Assembly (NCBI RefSeq): GCF_003569745.1
Contig: NZ_AP018498.1
Location: forward strand, 1,711,001-1,775,000
Direction of reading: 5' to 3'
From: Altererythrobacter sp. B11
GTDB lineage: Bacteria; Pseudomonadota; Alphaproteobacteria; Sphingomonadales; Sphingomonadaceae
Length of the DNA: 64,000 nt
Made by a program: the position numbers and the translations under genes. Below the pieces are notes generated by a model, which worked only from the letters and a program-made list of their open reading frames with translations, did no database searches and had not been told where the DNA came from. Every line of letters starts with the position of its first letter. The stretch's first letter is position 1. Positions 48,430 through 57,578 of this stretch are shown in pieces.

Positions 48430-48706
48430 CGCTTTAGCTTTGTAAATTCAGTCCGTTAGGACGTCAAATTACGCGGCAATAGCGAGTGCTTCGTTATCGT
48501 TGGCACTTGTGTGTTTTGAGCCTTTAACGGGTTACTCAGCCCGGGCGAAAACAGTGTTTTTCAACACACGTCGATCCTGGTTCGGCCCCGTCAAAATCCC
48601 GAAATCTTCGGGCTTTTGGTGGAGCCGCCGGGTACTGCCCCCGGGTCCGCTGTGCCTATTGCACACCGCATTTTATCGCCATAGCCGGCCGAAACCGGCA
48701 GGCCCC
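48430..48706 (-). ncRNA. ssrA: Transfer-messenger RNA, circularly permuted two-piece form
   Basis: Read on the minus strand: an acceptor piece (from about 48705) ending CGGCTCCACCA at 48617, with T-arm CCGGG-GGCAGTA-CCCGG; a ~27-nt spacer with hairpin CCCGAA-GAT-TTCGGG; then the coding piece starting GGGGCCGAACCAGGATCGAC at 48589. GGGGCCG pairs with CGGCTCC of the acceptor (one G-U). The tag frame 48504-48469 reads ANDNEALAIAA then TAA. The acceptor lying upstream of the coding piece is the permuted gene order known in alphaproteobacteria. Rescues stalled ribosomes with SmpB. The outer ends are approximate; TATATG at 48711-48706 may be the -10. Confidence 0.93.
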
Positions 48707-48764
48707 ATATAGGCATTTACTGCTGAATGTGAAGTGACCGGATGGTGCGCATCTACACCTCAGT

Positions 48765-48843
48765 CCGCTCGTCCTGAGCCTGTCGAAGGACGCGCGTGGG
48801 GCCGGGCGCCGCCCCTGGATTCCCGCCTGCGCGGGAATGACGA
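48765..48843. repeat. Adjacent copies of repeats A and B
   Basis: CGCTCGTCCTGAGCCTGTCG (from 48766) followed by GATTCCCGCCTGCGCGGGAA (from about 48819). Lies between ssrA and the small membrane-protein gene. Confidence 0.85.
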
Positions 48844-48865
48844 AGGGGGGCGGGCGCTGGGCGCC

Positions 48866-49123
48866 TCAGCCTTCCGCCTCTGCAGTGGGCTTTGCCTCGG
48901 CCTCATCACGCTCCCGCTCGTAGCGCAGGGCGTCGAGGATCTTGGCGCCGCCGATGAACACGGCGCCCGTGCAGGCAAGGAACAGCAGGTCGCCGCCGAA
49001 GCCCGGGAATTTTTCGAGATAGGCGCTGCCGCGTGCCGTTGCCCCAAGCGCCAGCGCGTAGATCACCAGATAGGCTTCCACGCGGGTCTTGATCATGAAC
49101 AGTCGGCTTATTTTGCGCAGCAT
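48866..49123 (-). CDS. Small membrane protein, unknown function
   Basis: 85 residues with two predicted membrane helices (VEAYLVIYALALGATARG, about 15-33, and GGDLLFLACTGAVFIGGAKIL, about 43-63) and a charged C-terminal tail rich in Glu/Lys/Arg. From memory, similar proteins are widespread in sphingomonads and annotated hypothetical. Stands alone between ssrA and the ast operon. Confidence 0.7.
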   Translation of the reverse strand: MLRKISRLFMIKTRVEAYLVIYALALGATARGSAYLEKFPGFGGDLLFLACTGAVFIGGAKILDALRYERERDEAEAKPTAEAEG

Positions 49124-49230
49124 ACCCTCATCCTTAACCGCACGGCAGCAATCTTCGTGCCAGCGGCGGATTGCTGCGCTTTGTGCTGGTTAACGCGCGG
49201 CCCGCTGTAAAGTTCACCGACAATGCGCGA

Positions 49231-50478
49231 TCAGGCCAGTTCGCCCAGGTCCAGCGCCTCCAGCAGGGCCGCCCGGGCGGAGAGCACGCTGGCGGCGAGG
49301 GTTTCGCTGCCAAGGTCGGCGGGGTCGATCTGTTCGGGCCAATGGTCCTCGATCACCTGCTCGATCAGCTCTGCACGGGCGTCGCTCAGCAGGAAGCGGG
49401 GATCGACCTCGGCGGGATCGGCCACCACGCGCAGGCGCAGGCAGGCGGGGCCGCCGCCATTGGCCATGGACTGGCGCACGTCCACCGGCAGCACATGGCG
49501 GATCGGCCCGTTGCCTTCCACCATGCGGGTGAGGAAGCCGCGCACCGGCGCACTCTCCCACGCCTCCGTGGGGATGACGAGCGTCATCGCGCCATCGGGC
49601 GGGGTGAGCAGCTGGGCGTTGAACAGATAGCTGGCGATTGCCTCCTCCAGGCTTACCTCGCTGGCCGGGACTTCCACGATCTCCACCTCGGGAAAGCGTT
49701 CGCGGATGGCGGCATGGGTGGCGGCCGGATCGGCAAAGGCCTGCTGATGGGCGAACAGCACCCGTTCGTTGGCGACGCTCACCACATCATTGTGGAAGGC
49801 GCCCGCTGCGATGGCCTCCGGGCTCTGTTCGATGAACAGGCAGCGCGCGGGATCGAGCCCGTGGCGGCGGGCGACGATGTGGCTCGCCTGTTCGTGCTGG
49901 CGGGCGGGGAAGCGGCCGCCGGGGCGGCCATAGACGAAGATTTCCACCCCCGGCTCCGCATGGCTGCGCGCCAGCCGCATGTGATTGGCCGCGCCTTCGT
50001 CTCCGAAGCAGGGCGGCACGGGGCCGTGCACCGCAAAGGCATCGCTGCTGAAAGCCGTCTGCAATTGTTTCAACGTGTCCGGCCACTCCTGCGCCCGGTG
50101 CGGCATGGTCACCAGATTGGCGACGGTGAGGTGGCAGCGCCCGTCCCCGCTATCAGGCGCGGGGGAGACGGTGGCGGCGTTGGCGGTCCACATGCCGGAA
50201 GCCGACCAGGCGCCGCGCAGCAGGCCCGGGTCCATGGTGGCGTCGGCCGCCAGTGCGCCCAACCAGCGGCGATTGGGGCGGGGGAGGGGGAGGAAGAAGC
50301 CCTGGGCGAGGCCGAGGCCCATGTTGGCGCGCATCTTGGCGAGGCCCTGCAGCGCGGCGGCGCGGGGGTAGGACGGATCGCCGGCATGGGCGGTGGCGGC
50401 GAGATTGCCGAGGCTGAGGCCGGCGTAATTGTGGCTCGGCCCCACGATCCCGTCGAAATTGATTTCCGCCAGCCTCAT
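49231..50478 (-). CDS. astB: N-succinylarginine dihydrolase
   Basis: 415 residues. Second step of the arginine succinyltransferase pathway: splits N-succinylarginine into N-succinylornithine, CO2 and ammonia. Starts MRLAEINFDGIVGPSHNYAGLSLGNLAA, the conserved N-terminus; further SQGFFLPL-like, NDVVSVANERVLF, and the C-terminal QSMANGGGPACLRLRV with the catalytic Cys. The ATG at 50478 overlaps the astA stop (ATGA). Confidence 0.97.
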   Translation of the reverse strand: MRLAEINFDGIVGPSHNYAGLSLGNLAATAHAGDPSYPRAAALQGLAKMRANMGLGLAQGFFLPLPRPNRRWLGALAADATMDPGLLRGAWSASGMWTANAATVSPAPDSGDGRCHLTVANLVTMPHRAQEWPDTLKQLQTAFSSDAFAVHGPVPPCFGDEGAANHMRLARSHAEPGVEIFVYGRPGGRFPARQHEQASHIVARRHGLDPARCLFIEQSPEAIAAGAFHNDVVSVANERVLFAHQQAFADPAATHAAIRERFPEVEIVEVPASEVSLEEAIASYLFNAQLLTPPDGAMTLVIPTEAWESAPVRGFLTRMVEGNGPIRHVLPVDVRQSMANGGGPACLRLRVVADPAEVDPRFLLSDARAELIEQVIEDHWPEQIDPADLGSETLAASVLSARAALLEALDLGELA

Positions 50479-51488
50479 CGTGCGACGCTCCATACTTCGT
50501 CCCCGGGCCCGACCTTGAGCAGGTCTGCCGCGCGGGCATCGATCGCGATGCCGCCATCGTCCAGCCGCCGCGCGCCGTAGCAGCAGCGGAAATCGGCCAG
50601 CGTGCCGGTGGCGATCAGCGCCTTTTCCCCCTTGTCCAGCGCATCATCCACCACCTGCGCGCGCACGGCATCGCGGATGCTGGCGACGGCATCGGTGCGC
50701 GCCACCATGGTCGGCCCGCCATCGAAGATGTCGACATAGCCATCGTAGCTGAAGCCTTCGTTCTCCAGCATCCGCATCGCGGCGCGGCCGGTGGGGTGGG
50801 GCAGGCCGATCACTCCGCGCGCGCTTTCGCTGAGCATGGCGGTATAGACCGGGTGCTTGGGCATCAGATCGGCGATGAACTGGTTGCCGTGGATGGCGTT
50901 GAAATAATCCGCTTCCTGGAAGCTCATGCCGAAGAAGCGCCCGCCGATGGCATCCCAGAAGGGCGATCCGCCGCGCTCGTCGATAATGCCGCGCAGCTCC
51001 GCCAGGATGCGATCGCCAAAGCGCGCCCGGTGCATGGCGATGAACAGATAGCGGCTGCGGGCCAGCAGCATGCCGAGCCCGCCGGCCCGTTCCGACGGGT
51101 GGAGGAACAGCCCGCCCACTTCGCTGGAGCCTTCCAGATCGGTGACGAGGCTGAGCATTTCCGCGCGCATGGACCGTTCCAGCTCGCGCGAATGCTGGGT
51201 GAGGGTGGTGAGGCGATAGGAGTAGAACGGCCAGCTCTGCCCCACCTGGGTGAACAGCTGACTGGTGCCGCGCACCTCGCGCCCTTCGGCGTTTTCCAGC
51301 ACCAGTACGAACAGCTCGTCGGCAAGCTCGCTGCCGCCGCGCGAGAAGGCTTGTGCCGAGCGATCGAGCTTGGCCTGCAGCGAGGGGCGATCGGCCGGCA
51401 GATTGGTGAAGCCGCCGCCGGTCAGCTTGGCCATTTCATACAGCGGTTGCAGATCGCCCTGATTGGCGGCCCGGATGACGAAGCTCAC
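50475..51488 (-). CDS. astA: Arginine N-succinyltransferase
   Basis: 337 residues, expected length. First step of the ast pathway, moving succinyl from succinyl-CoA to the alpha-amino group of arginine. Motifs: FVIRAANQGDLQPLYEMAKLTGGGFTNLP, SSEVGGLFLHPSERAGGLGMLLARSRYLF, NGNQFIADLMPKHPVY-like (IHGNQFIADLMPKHPVY). Overlaps both neighbours as ATGA, so three genes are translationally coupled. Confidence 0.97.
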   Translation of the reverse strand: MSFVIRAANQGDLQPLYEMAKLTGGGFTNLPADRPSLQAKLDRSAQAFSRGGSELADELFVLVLENAEGREVRGTSQLFTQVGQSWPFYSYRLTTLTQHSRELERSMRAEMLSLVTDLEGSSEVGGLFLHPSERAGGLGMLLARSRYLFIAMHRARFGDRILAELRGIIDERGGSPFWDAIGGRFFGMSFQEADYFNAIHGNQFIADLMPKHPVYTAMLSESARGVIGLPHPTGRAAMRMLENEGFSYDGYVDIFDGGPTMVARTDAVASIRDAVRAQVVDDALDKGEKALIATGTLADFRCCYGARRLDDGGIAIDARAADLLKVGPGDEVWSVAR

Positions 51489-52696
51489 AAGGTTTCTCCC
51501 GTGGCGAGGCGGTGCAGCACCACGGCGCTGAGCGCGGCGCGTTCGGAAAGGGACGATGCGATCAGATATTCCTCCGGCGAATGGATGCTGCCCCCGCGCA
51601 CCCCCATGGTGTCCACCACAGGCACGCCGCGGGCGGCGATGTTGTTCCCGTCGCAGACGCCGCCGGTGGGCTTCCAGCCGATCGGGCGGCTGAGCGCGGC
51701 GCTGATACCGCAGACGAGATCGAACAGCTTCTGCGCCCGCCCGTCCACCGGCTTCGGGGGCCGGCTGATCCCACCGTGAAGGGCGAGCGAGACTTCGTGC
51801 TCCCGCTCCACCGCGGCCAGCACATCTTGCAGCGCTGCCTGGAATTGTCCAGCCGCGTCAGTGGATTGCGGGCGGATGTTGAAACGCAATATCGCCAGAT
51901 CGGGCACCACATTGTTGGCGCTGCCGCCGTCGATCCGCGCGGGGTTCACCGAAATGGCGCCGTGTTCCAGCCGCTTCACCCGCAGCGCCAGATCGGCCGC
52001 GGCAACCAGCGCATTGCGCCCGTCCTGCGGATTGCGCCCGGCATGGGCGGAGCGGCCGGTGACGACCACCGAATAATTGCCGCTGCCGCCGCGCGCATGG
52101 GCCAAAGTGCCATCGGGCAGGGTGGAAGGTTCATAGGTAAGCGCGGCATATTTCCCCTGCGCCAGCCGGTCGATCAGCGGGGCGGAGGAAAGCGAGCCGG
52201 TTTCCTCGTCCGAATTGATCATCACGTCATAGCCGATCGCCTGCGCCGCGCCGCTGGCCTCCACCGCCTGCAGCGCGGCCAGGATCACGGCGATGCCGCC
52301 CTTCATGTCGGCTGCGCCGGGGGCGTTCAGCGTGTCGGCATCGAGCCAGCGGCCCTGCTGGAACGGGTGATCGGGCGGATAGACCGTGTCCATATGCCCC
52401 GTCAGCAGCAGGCGCCGCTCCGCTTCGGGCCGCACCGACAGAGTAAGGTGCCGGCCGTGCTCCAGCTCCACCTCACGGCCTTCGCCATCCACCGCCGTCA
52501 CCGGCGCGGGATCGTGGAGCACCACTTCCCCCGGCAGAGTGGCGAAGGCATCGGCCAACTCGCCCGCCTGCACGGCAAGGCCGGCAAGATTGCGCGTGCC
52601 GCTGTTGATCGCGCTCCATCGCTCCGTGCGGGCCAGCATGGCGGGCTGGTCCATCGCCTCCGCCAGTCGCGCTTCTTCCGGGCTCAATCGTTGCAT
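51485..52696 (-). CDS. M20-family hydrolase leading the ast operon
   Basis: 403 residues from ATG 52696. M20 metallopeptidase: TGHMDTVYP (first metal His-Asp), GAADMKGGIAV (bridging Asp), NSDEETGSLS (catalytic Glu), then the dimerisation domain and GGVCDGNNIAARGVP. The family includes DapE and ArgE, which cut N-succinyl or N-acetyl amino acids. Its first position and coupling to astA suggest it could replace AstE (N-succinylglutamate desuccinylase, an M14-type enzyme), which is not seen here. Carboxypeptidase activity is the alternative. Confidence 0.9.
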   Translation of the reverse strand: MQRLSPEEARLAEAMDQPAMLARTERWSAINSGTRNLAGLAVQAGELADAFATLPGEVVLHDPAPVTAVDGEGREVELEHGRHLTLSVRPEAERRLLLTGHMDTVYPPDHPFQQGRWLDADTLNAPGAADMKGGIAVILAALQAVEASGAAQAIGYDVMINSDEETGSLSSAPLIDRLAQGKYAALTYEPSTLPDGTLAHARGGSGNYSVVVTGRSAHAGRNPQDGRNALVAAADLALRVKRLEHGAISVNPARIDGGSANNVVPDLAILRFNIRPQSTDAAGQFQAALQDVLAAVEREHEVSLALHGGISRPPKPVDGRAQKLFDLVCGISAALSRPIGWKPTGGVCDGNNIAARGVPVVDTMGVRGGSIHSPEEYLIASSLSERAALSAVVLHRLATGETL

Positions 52697-52780
52697 TGCT
52701 AATTTTCTCTGATCGCTTCGGCACACTTCCCTACAGGGGAATGCCTGCCTAAGTGGGTCCACGTCAAATGGGAGACGGAT

Positions 52781-54883
52781 GTGAGCGAGAGGGTAGAACG
52801 CGGCGCACTGCGAGTGGACGCCGCCCTGGCGGAATTTCTCGAAGCGGAGGTGCTGGCCCCTCTCGGCCGGGATGCGGCGGATTTCTGGCAGGGCTTCGAA
52901 CAGCTGATCCGCAGCTTCGGCCCGCGCAACATCGCCCTGCTGGACAAGCGTGACGCGCTGCAGGCGAAGATCGACCTATGGCATTCCAGCCGCCGCGGCC
53001 AGCCGCACGATCCCGCCGCCTATCGCGCCATGCTGGAAGATCTCGGCTATCTGGTGCCGGAGCCGGAGGGCTTCACCATCGGCACGGAGAATGTCGATCC
53101 CGAAATCGCCACCCGCGCCGGGCCGCAGCTGGTGGTGCCGGTGCTCAATGCCCGCTTCCTGCTGAATGCCGCCAATGCGCGCTGGGGCAGCCTGTATGAT
53201 GCCTATTACGGCACCGACGCGCTGGATGCGCCGGCCGCCAGCGGCCCCGGCTACGATCCGCAGCGCGGCGCCGCGGTGATCGCCGCCGGCCGCGCCTTCC
53301 TGGACCTGGCGCTGCCGCTGGAAAATGGCAGCTGGTCCGATCTGGCCGACGGGGACGGCATCCCGCTGGCCGATCCCGCGCAATATCTGGGCAAGACGGC
53401 GAAGGGCCGCATGTTCTGCAACCACGGCCTGCATGTGGAGGTGGTGTTCGACCGGGATCATCCGATCGGCCGCACCGATGCTGCGGGCATTGCCGATATC
53501 CGGCTGGAAGCGGCGCTGACCACCATCGTCGATCTGGAAGATTCGGTCGCCGCGGTGGACGGGGCGGACAAGCTGCTGGCCTATCGCAACTGGCTGGGCG
53601 TGATCCGCGGCGATCTGGAAGCCAGCTTCGACAAGGGCGGCAAGGTGCAGACCCGGCGGCTGGCGGATGACGTAACGGTCGAACTGCCCGATGGCGGCAC
53701 CAAGGTGCTGCCCGGCCGCAGCCTGCTGTTCGTGCGCAATGTCGGCCATCTGATGACCAATCCGGCCATTCTGCTGCCCGGCAATGCCGAAGTGCCCGAA
53801 GGCATCATGGATGCCGTGGTCACTTCCGCCATCGGCGCGCTGGACGTGACGGGCAAGACGCGCTGGCCCAACAGCCGCTGCGGCAGCATCTATATCGTCA
53901 AGCCCAAGATGCACGGGCCGGAGGAATGCGCCTTCACCAATGATCTGTTCGATGCGGTGGAGGATCTGCTGGGCCTCGACCGGCACACGATCAAGGTGGG
54001 CGTGATGGACGAGGAGCGGCGGACCAGCGCCAATCTTTCCGCCTGCGTCCAGGCGGTGAAGGACCGGATCGTGTTCATCAACACCGGCTTCCTCGATCGC
54101 ACGGGGGACGAAATCCACACCTCGATGCGCGCCGGGCCAATGGTCCGCAAGGGCGCGATGAAGAACTCCGTCTGGCTCGATGCCTATGAAAAGCGCAATG
54201 TCGCCATCGGCCTCAGCCACGGCCTCTCGGGCAAGGCGCAGATCGGTAAGGGCATGTGGGCCGCGCCCGACCGGATGCGGGCCATGCTGCAGGAAAAGTG
54301 CAACCACCTGCTGGCCGGCGCGAATACGGCCTGGGTTCCCTCACCCACGGCGGCAGTGCTGCACGCGCTGCATTATCACGAGCGCGACGTGTTCGAGATC
54401 CAGCCCGAACTGCCCCCGGCGCCGGGGCTGGACGCGCTGCTGACGATCCCGCTGGCCGAAGGCACCAATTGGAGCGCGGAGGAAATCGCCGAGGAGCTGG
54501 ACAACAATTGCCAGGGCCTGCTCGGCTATGTGGTCCGCTGGGTGGATGCGGGCGTGGGCTGTTCCAAGGTGCCGGACATCAACGATGTCGGCCTGATGGA
54601 AGACCGCGCGACCCTGCGCATTTCCAGCCAGCACCTCGCCAACTGGCTGCTGCACGGCGTGTGCACCCAGGAACAGGTGATGGATGCGCTGCGCCGCATG
54701 GCCGCCAAGGTGGATGCGCAGAATGCCGGCGATCCGGACTACCGCCCCATGGCCGGTGAATGGCAGACCCACCCCGCCTTCCGCGCCGCCTGCGAACTGG
54801 TGTTCGAAGGCACCCGCCAGCCCAACGGCTACACCGAACCGCTGCTGCACCAGTGGCGCCGCAAGGTGAAGGGCAAGGGGTAG
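52781..54883 (+). CDS. glcB: Malate synthase G
   Basis: 700 residues, G-form length. Condenses glyoxylate and acetyl-CoA to malate. Seen: [45 protein letters not shown]-like, [24 protein letters not shown], and [25 protein letters not shown] start at 52781 follows GGGAGACGGA. Divergent from the ast operon across 84 nt. No isocitrate lyase gene in the window. Confidence 0.97.
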   Translation: MSERVERGALRVDAALAEFLEAEVLAPLGRDAADFWQGFEQLIRSFGPRNIALLDKRDALQAKIDLWHSSRRGQPHDPAAYRAMLEDLGYLVPEPEGFTIGTENVDPEIATRAGPQLVVPVLNARFLLNAANARWGSLYDAYYGTDALDAPAASGPGYDPQRGAAVIAAGRAFLDLALPLENGSWSDLADGDGIPLADPAQYLGKTAKGRMFCNHGLHVEVVFDRDHPIGRTDAAGIADIRLEAALTTIVDLEDSVAAVDGADKLLAYRNWLGVIRGDLEASFDKGGKVQTRRLADDVTVELPDGGTKVLPGRSLLFVRNVGHLMTNPAILLPGNAEVPEGIMDAVVTSAIGALDVTGKTRWPNSRCGSIYIVKPKMHGPEECAFTNDLFDAVEDLLGLDRHTIKVGVMDEERRTSANLSACVQAVKDRIVFINTGFLDRTGDEIHTSMRAGPMVRKGAMKNSVWLDAYEKRNVAIGLSHGLSGKAQIGKGMWAAPDRMRAMLQEKCNHLLAGANTAWVPSPTAAVLHALHYHERDVFEIQPELPPAPGLDALLTIPLAEGTNWSAEEIAEELDNNCQGLLGYVVRWVDAGVGCSKVPDINDVGLMEDRATLRISSQHLANWLLHGVCTQEQVMDALRRMAAKVDAQNAGDPDYRPMAGEWQTHPAFRAACELVFEGTRQPNGYTEPLLHQWRRKVKGKG

Positions 54884-54889
54884 GCGCGG

Positions 54890-55103
54890 CTGGATTCCCG
54901 CCTTCGCGGGAATGACGAAGTTGGGGAGGAGGGTTAGCGCCCACTTCCGCTCGTCCTGAGCCTGTCGAAGGACGCGTGTCGCCGGCCTTGCGCGGGATTC
55001 CCGCCTTCGCGGGAATGACGAATGAGGGTGGGTTGACGAAGCGGGGGTGCGGGAATGACGGAACTACAAAACTCGTCATCCCCGCGAAGGCGGGGATCCA
55101 GTC
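54890..55103. repeat. Composite repeat unit, left flank of the GIY-YIG gene
   Basis: Order: B copy (GATTCCCGCC...GGGAATGACGAAGTTG), A copy (CCGCTCGTCCTGAGCCTGTC), B copy, inverted B copy (CGTCATCCCCGCGAAGGCGG). The same order and same orientation recur at 55428-55599, including identical stretches around the A copy. The last bases reach the end of the nuclease gene. Confidence 0.88.
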
Positions 55104-55412
55104 AGCGCAGCCTCTCGAATCCGAAATCCTCCGCAAGGTCGCGCCAGTCGGGATTGGCTCCGTCGATCAGCCGCAGCTTCCACGCGCGGTTCCACTCTTG
55201 ATCCGCTTCTCGCGGATGATGGCGTGTTCCATCGTGGAATGCTGTTCGAACCACACCAGCATCGTCACCCCGTGCTCGCTGGTGAAGCCGCCGAAGGTGC
55301 CGGTGCGGTGCTGATGGATGCGCTGCATGAGGTTGGAGGTGACCCCTGCGTAAAGCGTGCCGTTGCGGCGCGAGGCCATGAGGTAGACGGTCGGGCCGAA
55401 TTCGCGCTGCAT
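55102..55412 (-). pseudogene. GIY-YIG nuclease, broken by a one-base deletion
   Basis: ATG 55412 starts MQREFGPTVYLMASRRNGTLYAGVT, where VYLM...LYAG is the GIY-YIG pattern of the short ~90-100-residue family (COG2827-like). LMQRIHQHR carries the expected Arg and His; MEHAIIREKRIK follows with the catalytic Glu. After RIK the frame is lost; inserting one A gives ...KWNRAWKLRLIDGANPDW..., the normal ending, continuing to the stop at 55102 and a 103-residue protein. The lesion is near plus-strand 55194-55199. Flanked by direct composite repeats. Confidence 0.85.
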
Positions 55413-55427
55413 GGGGCGAGGTGGCTA

Positions 55428-55599
55428 CTGGATTCCCGCCTGCGCGGGAATGACGAAGTTGAGAGGAGTGGGCCCACTTCCGCTCGTCCTGAGCCTGTCG
55501 AAGGACGCGTGCCTCCGGCGTTGCGCGGGATTCCCGCCTGCGCGGGAATGACGAATGAAGAACAAACCTCGTCATCCCCGCGAAGGCGGGGATCCAGTC
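55428..55599. repeat. Composite repeat unit, right flank of the GIY-YIG gene
   Basis: Same B-A-B-inverted B series as 54890-55103, in the same orientation, about 40 bp shorter because some spacers differ. It begins 16 nt upstream of the nuclease start and ends 9 nt before the rsmA stop. Confidence 0.88.
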
Positions 55600-55608
55600 G
55601 GCCCGGAG

Positions 55609-56433
55609 CTACCCCGTTAGCACCCGCGCGAGATCGACGAACTCCCCCACGCTCAGCGTTTCCGCCCGGCGTTGCGGGTCGATACCGCGGCGGTCCAGGG
55701 CCTCGACGGCGCCGGGCATGGCTTTCAGGCTCTGGCGCAGCATCTTGCGGCGCTGGCCGAAGGCGGCGGCGGTGAGGCGTTCGAGGACGGCGGCGGAGAC
55801 GCCCGGCGGCGCCTCGGCCGGTTCCACATGCACGATGGCGCTCATCACCTTGGGCGGCGGGGTGAAGGCGCTGCGGTGGACCTTCATCGCCAGCCGCGCC
55901 CGCGCGCGCCATTGGGCGAGCACGGCCAGCCGGCCATAGGTGCTGCCGCCGGGCTGCGCGACGATGCGTTGGGCGACCTCCTGCTGGAACATCAGCGTCA
56001 GGCTGGTCCAGCGCGGCGGCCAGGCCTCGCCCCCCAGCCAGCCGGTGAACAGCGCCGTGCCGACATTATAGGGCAGGTTGGACAATATGGCGTAGGACTC
56101 GCCCATCAGCGTGTCGTGATCCATCGCCATGGCGTCTCCCTCCACCACGCGCAGGCGGCCGGGGAAGGCTTCGCCCAGTTCCGCCAGCGCGGGCAGGCAG
56201 CGCCGATCCATCTCGATCGCGGTCACTCGTGCGCCGGCGCGCAGCAGGGCGCGGGTGAGGCCGCCGGGGCCGGGGCCGACTTCCAGCACCGCGCGCCCTT
56301 CCAGCGAGCCGGGGATGGCGGCGATGCGGGCCAGCAATTGTTCGTCGAACAGGAAGTTCTGGCCCAGTGCCTTGGACGCGGAGAGGCCGTGGCGGGCGAT
56401 CACTTCGCGCAGAGGAGGGAGCTGGATGGTCAT
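55609..56433 (-). CDS. rsmA: 16S rRNA dimethyladenosine transferase
   Basis: 274 residues from ATG 56433. Dimethylates two adjacent adenosines near the 3' end of 16S rRNA. Seen: [10 protein letters not shown], the SAM motif [15 protein letters not shown], and catalytic NLPYNVGT. The frame is open 63 codons upstream, but those are translated repeat sequence and overlap pdxA. Last gene of the lptD-surA-pdxA-rsmA series. Confidence 0.97.
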   Translation of the reverse strand: MTIQLPPLREVIARHGLSASKALGQNFLFDEQLLARIAAIPGSLEGRAVLEVGPGPGGLTRALLRAGARVTAIEMDRRCLPALAELGEAFPGRLRVVEGDAMAMDHDTLMGESYAILSNLPYNVGTALFTGWLGGEAWPPRWTSLTLMFQQEVAQRIVAQPGGSTYGRLAVLAQWRARARLAMKVHRSAFTPPPKVMSAIVHVEPAEAPPGVSAAVLERLTAAAFGQRRKMLRQSLKAMPGAVEALDRRGIDPQRRAETLSVGEFVDLARVLTG

Positions 56434-56452
56434 TGTGGGTGAGGTCGGTCCG

Positions 56453-56540
56453 CGTCCTTCGACAGGCTCAGGACGAGCGGGCGTCGTATGGAGTTCAGCC
56501 AAGTATATCCGCTCACCCTGAGCTTGTCGAAGGCTGCGCG
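56453..56540. repeat. Inverted pair of repeat A between rsmA and pdxA
   Basis: CTTCGACAGGCTCAGGACGA (from 56457) faces CACCCTGAGCTTGTCGAAGG (from 56514), able to fold into a stem of about 24 bp. The right arm supplies the last codons and the stop of pdxA. Confidence 0.88.
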
Positions 56541-57538
56541 CGCCGCACCGCCGCCTCCGCTGCCATGCGTATCGCGGCGATGGTCGCGCCCGGATTGGCC
56601 GCGCCCGTGCCGGCGATGGCAAAGGCGGTGCCGTGATCGGGCGAGGTGCGGATGATCGGCAGGCCGAGCGTCATGTTCACGCCCGCATCGAAATCCAGCG
56701 CCTTCAGCGGCACCAGCGCCTGATCGTGATACATGGCGACGGCCACGTCATAGCTGCCGCGCGCATGCGGGGCGAAGAGCGAATCCGCCGGATGCGGCCC
56801 GGTGGCCTCTATGCCTTCGGCGCGCAGCGCGGCGATGGCGGGGGCGATGACCTCGATCTCCTCGCGCCCCATGCGGCCGTTCTCGCCGGCGTGCGGGTTG
56901 AGCCCGCACAGCGCGATGCGCGGGGCGGCGAGGGCGAAATCGCGCCGCATGGCCCCATCCACCACGCGCACGCGGCGCAGGATCAGCTCCATGGTGATGC
57001 GGCCCGGCACTTCGGACAGCGGGCAGTGGACGGTGAGCGGGACGGTGCGCAATTGCGGGCCGGCGAGCATCATCACGGCTTCTTCGGGTGCCATGCCGCA
57101 GGATGCGGCCATGAATTCGGTCTGCCCCGGATGGGCGAAGCCGATTTTCGCCAGCTCCGACTTGGCGATGGGGCCGGTGACCACGGCGGCGGCGGCGCCG
57201 CTGACCGCCAGCGCGGTCGCCTCGGTGAGTGAGGCTAGGGCGAGCCGTGCGCCGTCTTCATCCGGCTCGCCTGGCCGATAGGCGAGATCGGCATCTCCCA
57301 GCACGGGGAGGGCGGTGGCGAAGACCTGCGCCGCATCTTCCGGCGCGGCGATGCGTGCCACGGGGACATCCAGCCCGCGCCGCGCGGCGGCTTCGCGCAG
57401 CAGGCCCGCGCCGTGGGTGACCAAGAAGGGCGGCAGGCCATGCTCCGCGCGTGCGGCCCATGCGGCGCAGGCGAGCTCGGGCCCGATTCCGGCAGGATCG
57501 CCGAGCGAGAGGGCGAGCGGGGCGGGGGGCAGGCTCAT
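56513..57538 (-). CDS. pdxA: 4-hydroxythreonine-4-phosphate dehydrogenase
   Basis: 341 residues. Oxidises 4-hydroxythreonine phosphate in pyridoxal phosphate synthesis. Seen: [34 protein letters not shown], the metal His in [12 protein letters not shown] and the ending [15 protein letters not shown]. The last eight residues (AQPSTSSG) and the stop come from a copy of repeat A, so the repeat has become part of the gene. Downstream of surA by 40 nt. Confidence 0.96.
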   Translation of the reverse strand: MSLPPAPLALSLGDPAGIGPELACAAWAARAEHGLPPFLVTHGAGLLREAAARRGLDVPVARIAAPEDAAQVFATALPVLGDADLAYRPGEPDEDGARLALASLTEATALAVSGAAAAVVTGPIAKSELAKIGFAHPGQTEFMAASCGMAPEEAVMMLAGPQLRTVPLTVHCPLSEVPGRITMELILRRVRVVDGAMRRDFALAAPRIALCGLNPHAGENGRMGREEIEVIAPAIAALRAEGIEATGPHPADSLFAPHARGSYDVAVAMYHDQALVPLKALDFDAGVNMTLGLPIIRTSPDHGTAFAIAGTGAANPGATIAAIRMAAEAAVRRAQPSTSSG

Positions 57539-57578
57539 GCCCCCGCTGTGCCCGCGAAGCGGCGGCAGCGCAATCGCG

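Noticed and set aside
48115-48459. Open frames on both strands before ssrA
   Set aside because: Translated repeat sequence without starts or motifs.
54890-55599. Possible insertion sequence with inverted ends
   Set aside because: The flanking composite units are direct, not terminal inverted repeats, and no transposase is present; kept as a repeat-flanked nuclease instead.
56434-56622. 63-codon extension of RsmA
   Set aside because: Overlaps pdxA and consists of translated repeat A; the conserved protein begins at 56433.
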